Assembly: GCA_044233745.1 (NCBI GenBank)
Contig: JBIIJN010000094.1
Span: 1-8,919, forward strand
Origin: UBA6165 sp044233745
GTDB taxonomy: Bacteria; Bacteroidota; Bacteroidia; Flavobacteriales_D; Crocinitomicaceae
Direction of reading: 5' to 3'
DNA: 8,919 nt
The notes under the pieces were generated by a model that saw nothing but the letters and a program-made list of their open reading frames with translations, was not told the origin of the DNA and did not search any database. The position numbers were made by a program, and so were the translations under genes. Of the stretch, positions 1 to 6,096 are shown piece by piece; positions within the stretch are counted from its first letter, which is position 1; each line of letters starts with the position of its first letter.

Positions 1-66
1 AGAAAAAAATTTCCAATCTTTTTTCTTATCACAATAAGGCTATATGCCGTAGATGAAAATCTTAAG

Positions 67-88
67 TCCCGCTTCGGTGGGATTTTTT
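67..88 (+). terminator. Rho-independent terminator of an upstream gene outside the window
   Basis: A 6-bp stem (67-72 with 77-82, one G-T wobble) is closed by a C-G pair over a TTCG tetraloop, a very stable loop type. Six T residues follow at 83-88. The minus strand has no T-run directly after the hairpin, so it should work for transcription in the + direction. It implies a + strand transcript entering from the left. The bases before it (1-66) hold no gene I can identify, at most the last codons of one. Confidence 0.85.
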
Positions 89-108
89 GTTTCCTCATAA
101 TCCAAATA

Positions 109-139
109 TTTGATTTCATGTTTCCAAACACTATCTTCG
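109..139 (+). promoter_or_regulatory. Bacteroidota-type promoter for the BNR-repeat gene
   Basis: TTTG at 109-112 matches the -33 element. After 19 bases comes TATCTTCG at 132-139, which matches the -7 element TAnnTTTG with one mismatch. The spacing is the one known for Bacteroidota sigma-70 promoters. The -7 element ends four bases before the ATG at 144, so transcription would begin at or next to the start codon, giving a leaderless or nearly leaderless mRNA. Confidence 0.6.
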
Positions 140-143
140 CAAG

Positions 144-2612
144 ATGAAGCCGTTGGTCATATCAATTATCCTCGTTTTGTTGCAATTTGCTAACTCGGTT
201 CACACCCAAACCTGGACCCACGTCGGACCCATTTCTACCAACCTGCTTCCAGTGAATGGTTTGCCCAATCTCTTTGAAACCGCACAAATCAACCTCGTCG
301 AAGTGGACCCGCGCAATGAAAATCATTTGTTTTGCGGAGGTCGCTTTGCGGGTTTGTGGGAAAGTACAGATGGTGGGGGCAATTGGAACCGAATTCCCAC
401 GCAGCACTTGGGCTCAAATGGCGTAGGGAAAATTCACTTTTTAAATGAGCAAGAAATATTTGTTTCAAATTTGCATGTTGTGGTGGGTGGCGTGAAAGTA
501 CAATATTCCATGCTCAGCGGCATTTTCAATTTCAAAACCAAGACTTGGGAGGCTGTGAATCGTCCGAGCTATGAAAAGCACATCATTCACGATGTGACTT
601 CATTCACAGAAAAACAAAGAAATTTCATCGTGATGTGTACATCCATCGGGGTTTATATTTCAGATGACAGAGGCCTTACGTGGAAACCATTTTCGCAAGC
701 GCCTACACAATCCGTTAAAATCTTGCGCGATGATAAAAATAAAGTGGCTGGGTTTGTTTTCGGTGGCTGTCATGCCGAAACCAGAATCCCAGAAGCGCGT
801 TTCTCCAGTTTGAAACAAGTGATAGACAACCAAGGCAAAGAACTGAAAATCATTGAATTGCCGGTTTACAACAATGGATTAATTCGTTCCAATTCTCAAA
901 TCGTGCTGAGTAGCATAAGCCAAGAAGCCTTGGTTGAAATTGGCGAAGTCCGCAGCCTAAACGATTTTGATGTGTTTGTGCTTTCCGACCAAGATGTGAC
1001 CTACAGTAGAAAACAAGGTCAAGAAACCAAAGTGGGTATATCGAGTCATTTGATGCTGTCAAAAGTGAGATTTCACAAAGCTCAATTTGAAGCACCTATT
1101 TTGGTTGACCACGATACGCATTTGGGTCAGTCTATTCTTTTCGGCGCACGAACAGGATTGGTGTATGATGCTGATTATAAAGGCGTTTGGTTTAGCGGTG
1201 TGAAATTGCATTTTGCCCACGACCCTGCTTTTTCCACCAAAAAATACCGAGGCATCAGACAGGGATTTAAAACAGGAAAAGGCGTAATTCACGACGATAT
1301 TCACGAATTGCGCATGTACAGTCAAAATGGAGCGCGATTTCTAATTGCGGCTTGCGATGGTGGAATTGCCCGAACCAAATTGCCTGAAAATAAAAACCTC
1401 GATGCTTTCAATCCCACGAGCGATATATATTTTGAAGGGCTCAATAATGGCTTGCACGTGATGTTGGTCAATGGCTTTTGTGGTGCATCCAAAGACCCCA
1501 ATTTTTATGTAGTAGGTGGATTCGACATCACCAATACCGATTTTTTCCGTGCCGACCTAGGCAGAAATGAACACACCGAAGCCACATGGGAAAATGCAGG
1601 TGGCATTATCGATATGTTCGACAATTCGCGCATCGTAATCGATGTGAGTCTATACACGCATTTCTACCGCTTGGTGAAACTTGATAGCAACCGCGTATAT
1701 CAAGTCTCCGAAAATCGCACCTTTTATGCACCACTGAATCCTGGAGAAACACCCATGAAAGCCAATCCCAATCAAATGAGTAGCAACCATGAAGCGGTTA
1801 TTGGATTTCAGAGACGCAATTTTGTGCAAGACCCATTTCGTCCGGGTCGGATATTTTATGTGAAGCACAAAGTGGGTTTACATCGTTTGGATACCGCCTC
1901 GGGCTTATTTGTCCGCATTTTAGACTTAGCAGAAATGAACCCAGAGCTTGAATGGGCAGGTTGGAGCAACGATTGGCGCTGGTGGCGTTCTGTTGCTTTT
2001 TCGCCGCAAACGCCCAACAGCATGCACATCATCATCAATGGCTCCGACGACCCAAAAAACAACATACAAAACCCCATGATAATCAAATATGTGGGGCGCA
2101 ATTTGGACGCCTGCTTCGGTTTAGACAAAACGCGGTTCGATGAAAATGGAAGAGCACAATGGCGTTTAATTTCTGAGCGGTTATTTAATAAATTCAACAA
2201 AATCATGGGCACTCAACTCACCCGTGAACAAATTCTAGAGCTCGACTTGGTGGATGTGGAAACCAGTCCGAGCAATCCAAACAGAATTTATGTGTTGATG
2301 CGCACCAAAAATGACCCAACCGTGAAAATTGTGATGTACGACGGTAAACGTTGGTTCAATTGGGGGCAAGGTTTACCCAACGACGAATTTGCCTTGGCTA
2401 TGACCATGGATTATCGCAGCAACGACGGCATTTATTTAGCTACAGACAAAAACATCTATTACCGCGATAGAACCATGACTGCATGGGTGAATTATTCAGG
2501 AAATTATCCGAAATTAAACGCCGAGCAGTTGGAAATCAATTACGTAGAAAACACGCTACGCATCGGAACCTTTGGACTAGGAATTTGGAAAACGGGGTTG
2601 TATGGGTATTAG
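144..2612 (+). CDS. Secreted BNR/Asp-box repeat protein, probable beta-propeller
   Basis: The 822-residue protein starts with a typical signal peptide: MKPL, a hydrophobic core at residues 4-16, and probable cleavage near residues 21-23. Two Asp-boxes (SxDxGxxW) are clear, at residues 74-81 (STDGGGNW) and 173-180 (SDDRGLTW). The C-terminus ends in the motif LRIGTFGLGIWKTGL, the kind of last blade strand seen in sortilin/VPS10-like and BNR propellers of Bacteroidota. Such proteins are usually exported; many carry a type IX secretion C-terminal domain after the propeller. Here the protein stops six residues after the GIW motif, so no sorting domain is present, and a periplasmic or otherwise exported location is more likely. 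Sialidases and other glycosidases share Asp-boxes, but no catalytic residues can be assigned, so enzymatic activity is not claimed. The ATG at 144 is supported by the signal peptide and the promoter placement. The gene is transcribed alone and converges on the minus-strand gene ending at 2808. Confidence 0.85.
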   Translation: MKPLVISIILVLLQFANSVHTQTWTHVGPISTNLLPVNGLPNLFETAQINLVEVDPRNENHLFCGGRFAGLWESTDGGGNWNRIPTQHLGSNGVGKIHFLNEQEIFVSNLHVVVGGVKVQYSMLSGIFNFKTKTWEAVNRPSYEKHIIHDVTSFTEKQRNFIVMCTSIGVYISDDRGLTWKPFSQAPTQSVKILRDDKNKVAGFVFGGCHAETRIPEARFSSLKQVIDNQGKELKIIELPVYNNGLIRSNSQIVLSSISQEALVEIGEVRSLNDFDVFVLSDQDVTYSRKQGQETKVGISSHLMLSKVRFHKAQFEAPILVDHDTHLGQSILFGARTGLVYDADYKGVWFSGVKLHFAHDPAFSTKKYRGIRQGFKTGKGVIHDDIHELRMYSQNGARFLIAACDGGIARTKLPENKNLDAFNPTSDIYFEGLNNGLHVMLVNGFCGASKDPNFYVVGGFDITNTDFFRADLGRNEHTEATWENAGGIIDMFDNSRIVIDVSLYTHFYRLVKLDSNRVYQVSENRTFYAPLNPGETPMKANPNQMSSNHEAVIGFQRRNFVQDPFRPGRIFYVKHKVGLHRLDTASGLFVRILDLAEMNPELEWAGWSNDWRWWRSVAFSPQTPNSMHIIINGSDDPKNNIQNPMIIKYVGRNLDACFGLDKTRFDENGRAQWRLISERLFNKFNKIMGTQLTREQILELDLVDVETSPSNPNRIYVLMRTKNDPTVKIVMYDGKRWFNWGQGLPNDEFALAMTMDYRSNDGIYLATDKNIYYRDRTMTAWVNYSGNYPKLNAEQLEINYVENTLRIGTFGLGIWKTGLYGY

Positions 2613-2643
2613 AGGTTAGTGGTTAGTGGTTAGTGGTTAGTGG
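2609..2643. repeat. Tandem heptamer repeat TTAGTGG, five units
   Basis: Four exact 7-base units of TTAGTGG lie at 2616-2643, preceded by a variant unit TTAGAGG at 2609-2615. The first unit includes the TAG stop codon (2610-2612) of the BNR gene, so the array begins at the very end of the coding sequence. A decayed continuation (TTGGCGA, TTAGTGT) follows at 2644-2657. Confidence 0.9.
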
Positions 2644-2658
2644 TTGGCGATTAGTGTA

Positions 2659-2722
2659 GCCTATCGCCTGTCTGCCGAAGCAGGTAGAAGTGCGCGAGGT
2701 ACGAGCGTGTATGGAGATAGGC
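2659..2722. repeat. Inverted repeat GCCTATC / GATAGGC enclosing a hairpin
   Basis: GCCTATC at 2659-2665 is the exact reverse complement of GATAGGC at 2716-2722. The enclosed segment contains the first copy of the small hairpin element at 2667-2687. There is no T-run at either end, so a terminator role is not supported. It looks like a non-coding intergenic repeat element in the gap between two convergent genes. Confidence 0.55.
2667..2687. repeat. Short hairpin element, copy 1
   Basis: It starts CCTGTCTG (2667-2674) and ends CAGGTAG (2681-2687). The stem pairs 2669-2675 with 2680-2686 (two G-T wobbles) over a CGAA loop. The same start and end sequences recur in the element at 2765-2787, so the two appear to be diverged copies of one unit. 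Confidence 0.65.
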
Positions 2723-2764
2723 GGTTAGCGAACAAAAGCCAACAGCTAAAGCGCAGCGAACCAA

Positions 2765-2787
2765 CCTGTCTGACGACAGGCAGGTAG
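2765..2787. repeat. Short hairpin element, copy 2
   Basis: It starts CCTGTCTG (2765-2772) and ends CAGGTAG (2781-2787), as copy 1 does, with two extra bases in between. CCTGTC (2765-2770) pairs exactly with GACAGG (2775-2780) over a 4-base loop. It lies just beyond the stop codon of the MORN-repeat gene (minus strand) and could form a hairpin in that transcript, but no T-run follows. Confidence 0.65.
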
Positions 2788-2807
2788 CCAATAGCCAAAA
2801 ACAAAAC

Positions 2808-4511
2808 CTACTTCTTTTTCTTCTTCCTTGGAGGCGGCGGCGTAAAATCATTTTGTTTTACCTCGATGCCGTTATCGAAAAATTTCTCAGCGACTTTATT
2901 GCCGCGCTTGTCGTAAACGGTCATCTTGCCGTGTTTCACACCATCCCTATACTGTGTTTCGGAGCGGAGCAATTTTCCAGCTTTAAAATCATATTCGCGC
3001 ACAAAACCGTGCAATTTTCCATCCTTGTATTCACTTGTTACAGCTGGCAATCTGCCTCCCGGGTGATAGGCAATCCACAAACCATGTTTCTTGCCATTTT
3101 TAAAGGTTCCTTCTTCCGTTAACTTAAAATCCTTGGACGAATACGCCTCATATTTTCCATTCCTAACACTCTCTTGATAAGACGTTTTATTCAACTTCGA
3201 TTTAACCTTAATCACCTTATAAGTGACCAATTCGCGCGCCTTTCCATTGGAATAATAATCCACCCAGGGGCCGGATTTGAGTCCATTCTTGTACTCGCCA
3301 GAAATGTTCATGATGCCATTCGGAAAATACGATTCCCACTTGCCGTGTAACACACCATTTTTAAAGTGACCCGAATTTTTTATTTTACCATTTTCCCAAT
3401 AATTCAACCAAAGTCCATTCTCCTTGCCCATGGTATACACGCCATCCATGAGCAATTTACCGCTTTCATACCAAGTTTGCCAACGCCCGTCTTCAACGTC
3501 ATCCTTATAGTTCCCTTGTCGATGCCTAGACCCGTCCTGATAATAATACACCCAAACGCCATTCATCTTGCCCATATTATATCGCCCTTTGTAGCTGCAT
3601 TGGCCATTTGGGAAATTGTACACCCAATCGCCGTGTTGGATGTCTTCAATAAAATCACCCGTCATGTCTACAACTCCCGTGTTGGTGTACCAAGTCCAAG
3701 TGCTATCCTTAAGTCCGTTCAAATATTTTCCCGCAACACGTACCTGTTCGTTGTCATAATAATTGATGTAAGTGCCGTTCATGACACCTTGTTCATAGGT
3801 CACAATTTTATGCAGCTGCCCTGTGTAATAGCGATGCGTCCAAGTACCCGATTTTAAACCGTTGTTGTAGCTGCCTGTCACCTCAGCATGACCTGCCACG
3901 TGGTATTCTGTAAATGGTCCATTTTTCAATCCGTTTGTGAATGTATAGATGTCTTTGGGCTTACCATTGCTATATAAAGTTTGCATGGTGCCGTTTCCAT
4001 TTTTAACCGTTTGCTCACCATTTTTCTCATAATACGACATCACCAAAGGCACAGTGTCGCGGTATTGTTCCACCATCATGGTGTCGCCAGTTGGATAGAA
4101 ATAATTCCAGTAATGAAAGGGCTTGTCGTTGTTGTAACGACCTTCGAGAATAAGCGTGCCGTTTTCATGCCATGCACGGAAAATGCTGTCTTGCAAGCCC
4201 ATTTTGAAATAACCTTCAGTTTTCGGTTTGTCTTTGCCATGATATTGCCATACAGCGCCATGCAATTTGTTGCGATAATAGTTGTGCACTTCCTCCAAAT
4301 TTCCGTTTTTATCGTAGTACTTCCAAACGCCATGTTTCTCAGCACTAGGCCCACGAAAATCAACGAAATAACAACCTTCGCTCAAAATTTTTGTTTTCTC
4401 AAAATCCCAATAAACCACAACCGGTTTACTCAAATTTTCTTTGAGAATTTCTTGGCCATGGATGTGTTTGATTCCACCCAAAACGAAAATAATAAGGATT
4501 AGATTTCTCAT
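2808..4511 (-). CDS. Secreted MORN-like repeat protein (YwqK-type repeats)
   Basis: The 567-residue protein has a signal peptide (hydrophobic residues 4-13, likely cleavage near G19-Q20). About 20 tandem repeats of 23-25 residues then run from residue 59 to about 548. The repeat pattern is hG.W..YY.nGk....G.Y.nG, for example at 318-341 and 365-388. This fits the MORN-variant repeats of the so-called YwqK family, which form extended beta-hairpin stacks. Repeats at about 131-172 are degenerate, and one repeat carries an insertion of about 15 residues near 431-446. The tail is unusual: four Pro, an Arg and five Lys (558-567). Many Bacteroidota genomes carry such proteins; the 'antitoxin' label sometimes attached to the family is not supported here, since no toxin gene adjoins it and the protein is exported. 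It lies 21 bases downstream of the LysE-type gene and probably shares its mRNA. The molecular function is unknown. Confidence 0.88.
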   Translation of the reverse strand: MRNLILIIFVLGGIKHIHGQEILKENLSKPVVVYWDFEKTKILSEGCYFVDFRGPSAEKHGVWKYYDKNGNLEEVHNYYRNKLHGAVWQYHGKDKPKTEGYFKMGLQDSIFRAWHENGTLILEGRYNNDKPFHYWNYFYPTGDTMMVEQYRDTVPLVMSYYEKNGEQTVKNGNGTMQTLYSNGKPKDIYTFTNGLKNGPFTEYHVAGHAEVTGSYNNGLKSGTWTHRYYTGQLHKIVTYEQGVMNGTYINYYDNEQVRVAGKYLNGLKDSTWTWYTNTGVVDMTGDFIEDIQHGDWVYNFPNGQCSYKGRYNMGKMNGVWVYYYQDGSRHRQGNYKDDVEDGRWQTWYESGKLLMDGVYTMGKENGLWLNYWENGKIKNSGHFKNGVLHGKWESYFPNGIMNISGEYKNGLKSGPWVDYYSNGKARELVTYKVIKVKSKLNKTSYQESVRNGKYEAYSSKDFKLTEEGTFKNGKKHGLWIAYHPGGRLPAVTSEYKDGKLHGFVREYDFKAGKLLRSETQYRDGVKHGKMTVYDKRGNKVAEKFFDNGIEVKQNDFTPPPPRKKKKK

Positions 4512-4532
4512 AGTTTTAATAACGCCCGAAGC

Positions 4533-5168
4533 TTATTTAGTTACGAAACCGCGAATGATGAGTACAATTCCAAAAATCATCAGAATACCTCCTAGTATCA
4601 AGTTCAATTGTTTGAGTACACCTGGGGTGATAAAAACACGCAATTTTTTTGCGCCCATTATTTTCAATACATCAAGTCCAAAAAACGTCAATAAAATGAC
4701 TGCAATAAACGTTATAGCTTCCCAACCACCAGCGGCAACGCTATCGGTATCAAGCGTAAGAACGGCAAACCAATAAAACAACACCATGGGGTTTAGAAAA
4801 TTCAAGAAAAAACCCTTGAGCATCAAAACGCCATAATCTCGGGGCTGGTGTACCATACTGATGAAATCGGTACTCAGTTTGGCTTCTTGCTTCTTTAGCG
4901 CGGTCCGAACTCCAAAAATAATGAGAATGATTCCTCCAATTATTGTGAGAATGTTCTTATTCTCTGCTATGGCAGCCGTAACTTCACTCAAAAAGAAAAA
5001 AACAATGCTTATGTAAATGATATCAGAAAGTAAAACGCCGAAGTCAAACGCCAGTGCAGCCCGTATGCCTTTGACGATACTCGTTTCTAGCAGCATAAAA
5101 AAAACAGGGCCTATCATGAAGCTCAAAATAAAACCAGTAACAACACCTTTAAAAATGATTAAACCCAA
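4533..5168 (-). CDS. LysE/RhtB-family exporter
   Basis: The 211-residue, very hydrophobic protein fits the usual length (about 200-210) and six-helix layout of the LysE/RhtB superfamily of inner-membrane exporters for amino acids or other small solutes. Family marks include the N-terminal G-x-L-S-x-x-x-GPV segment (residues 12-22), the following ETSIVKGIRAAL stretch (28-39) with an Asp-containing second helix (D42, D49), and NFLNP (123-127) in the helix-4 region. Hydrophobic segments lie at about 3-25, 38-60, 72-88, 114-137, 150-170 and 187-206. The substrate cannot be deduced. The start appears to be TTG at 5168: an in-frame TGA lies at 5174-5172 and the first ATG would remove half of helix 1. 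An ATT at 5171 is the only other near position. A promoter match sits directly upstream. The gene is divergent from the MbnP-like gene and likely co-transcribed with the MORN-repeat gene. Confidence 0.88.
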   Translation of the reverse strand: MGLIIFKGVVTGFILSFMIGPVFFMLLETSIVKGIRAALAFDFGVLLSDIIYISIVFFFLSEVTAAIAENKNILTIIGGIILIIFGVRTALKKQEAKLSTDFISMVHQPRDYGVLMLKGFFLNFLNPMVLFYWFAVLTLDTDSVAAGGWEAITFIAVILLTFFGLDVLKIMGAKKLRVFITPGVLKQLNLILGGILMIFGIVLIIRGFVTK

Positions 5169-5183
5169 AATTCAAATTTTGAG

Positions 5184-5214
5184 CAAATTTAGAAATATAC
5201 TGGCAATAAGCAAT
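5184..5214 (-). promoter_or_regulatory. Bacteroidota-type promoter for the LysE-type gene
   Basis: Read on the minus strand, ATTG (5214-5211, 3 of 4 bases of TTTG) is followed after 19 bases by TAAATTTG (5191-5184), an exact match to TAnnTTTG. The expected transcript start is about 10-12 bases before the TTG start codon at 5168, which supports that start and a very short leader. Confidence 0.65.
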
Positions 5215-5302
5215 AGCTAAACCAGCGTGGTAGTATTATAATAGAATCCAGAAAATTTCATCGTAATCCGTAAACCGACAAAATATACTATCAAACTTTT
5301 CG

Positions 5303-5310
5303 TATCTTTG
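5303..5310 (+). promoter_or_regulatory. Probable -7 element for the MbnP/diheme peroxidase pair
   Basis: TATCTTTG is an exact match to the Bacteroidota -7 consensus TAnnTTTG and lies 36 bases before the ATG at 5347. No TTTG is found at the -33 position, so this promoter may be weaker or depend on an activator. It lies in the 178-base divergent spacer shared with the LysE-type gene. Confidence 0.5.
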
Positions 5311-5346
5311 TATGTTGTATATATTACCATAATTAATTTCAAACGC

Positions 5347-6096
5347 ATGAAGTTTTCAGTGTTTTCAATTTCCGCTTTACTCATGGCAAGTGTGTTTTTG
5401 TCGTGCAAACCGGAAACACCTACACCAGACCCTGAGCCAGAGACCATACTAGAAGCTAAGCTGCAACTGGTTTATAATGGTGCAAACGTAGCCTTGGATC
5501 AAACTTTGTTTACCCAAGAAGGCTACCCGTTTCAGGTAAGAGAGATGAAAATTATCCTTACTCAAATCAAAAGTGGTGAGCGCAATTTACTCGATGCTTC
5601 CAAAATGGATATGTCTTCAGGTGGCAACACTTTGTTTTCGGGCAAAGGACTACCCGCAGATTTTCCAAATTTAAGCGGTTTTATAGGGGTTGTGCAGCCT
5701 TGGAACAACGCAGATCCTATTTCGTTTCCTGCAACAAGTCCGCTTTACTTGACCAATGTAAACGACATGCATTGGGGCTGGAATCCAGGGTATATTTTTT
5801 ACAAAGTGGAAGGCATTTACAGCACAGACCCAAATGCAACTGTACTGAACGAAATATTCACCTACCACATTGGATTAAACGAGTACAGAAAACCATTCGC
5901 ATTCAGCGACATTACTTGGACGAAAATTGCAGACTACCAGTATCGCATGACTGTTTTTCTGCACATCGATGATCTATTAGACGGTCCTGGCGGGACAGTG
6001 GATTTGGCCACAGAACCTTTTACACACTCATCACCGGACAAAGCAGAACTCAATGAAAAAATCGCCACAAACTTTGCCTATGCGTTGCGTAATTAA
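5347..6096 (+). CDS. MbnP-family lipoprotein, probable copper-binding partner of the diheme enzyme
   Basis: The 249-residue product is a lipoprotein: hydrophobic residues 4-18, then FLSC with the lipidated Cys at 20, then a Pro/Glu-rich linker (21-33). The body resembles the MbnP family. Marks are the early strand YPFQVREMKIIL (60-71), the segment MHWGWNPGYIFYKVEG (141-156) and the strand FTYHIGL (171-177). In Methylosinus MbnP, the first Trp of a conserved WxW motif is oxidised to kynurenine by the partner MbnH, and copper(I) is then bound. The WxW motif is W143-G-W145 here, with nearby H142, H174 and H206 as possible ligands. The next gene overlaps it and encodes a diheme enzyme of the MbnH/MauG superfamily, which strongly supports the call. 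It should sit in the periplasm on a membrane anchor. The reading frame extends back to a TTG at 5308, but ATG 5347 gives the normal signal peptide and leaves the promoter outside the gene. Copper binding by this protein is inferred, not seen. Confidence 0.8.
   Translation: MKFSVFSISALLMASVFLSCKPETPTPDPEPETILEAKLQLVYNGANVALDQTLFTQEGYPFQVREMKIILTQIKSGERNLLDASKMDMSSGGNTLFSGKGLPADFPNLSGFIGVVQPWNNADPISFPATSPLYLTNVNDMHWGWNPGYIFYKVEGIYSTDPNATVLNEIFTYHIGLNEYRKPFAFSDITWTKIADYQYRMTVFLHIDDLLDGPGGTVDLATEPFTHSSPDKAELNEKIATNFAYALRN

Noticed and set aside
1..142. Frame open from the left edge to a TGA near 140
   Set aside because: It would read through the terminator hairpin and the promoter of the next gene, and its composition looks non-coding.
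1952..2143. 63-codon frame inside the BNR-repeat gene
   Set aside because: Same-strand shadow in another frame, without a signal or family resemblance.
2609..2657. CRISPR-like array
   Set aside because: Units are 7 bases long and directly adjoining, with no spacers and no cas genes.
2651..2851. 66-codon minus-strand frame across the convergent gap
   Set aside because: It runs through the repeat mosaic and into the end of the MORN gene in another frame, has no recognisable domain, and is rich in Arg/Leu/Cys as expected for non-coding repeats.
3366..3857. 163-codon open frame on the + strand opposite the MORN-repeat gene
   Set aside because: It is an antisense shadow; the repeat codons of the real gene leave the opposite strand open. 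The real frame has a signal peptide and a clear repeat family.
3981..4502. 173-codon open frame on the + strand, with hydrophobic stretches
   Set aside because: It lies wholly opposite the MORN-repeat gene and arises from the same codon effect. No promoter or family resemblance is seen.
2808..4511. Toxin-antitoxin reading of the YwqK-type repeat protein
   Set aside because: The protein is exported by a signal peptide, and no toxin gene adjoins it; the neighbour is a LysE-type exporter.
5308..5346. N-terminal extension of the MbnP-like protein from a TTG
   Set aside because: The TTG lies inside the -7 promoter element, and ATG 5347 gives a standard lipoprotein signal peptide.
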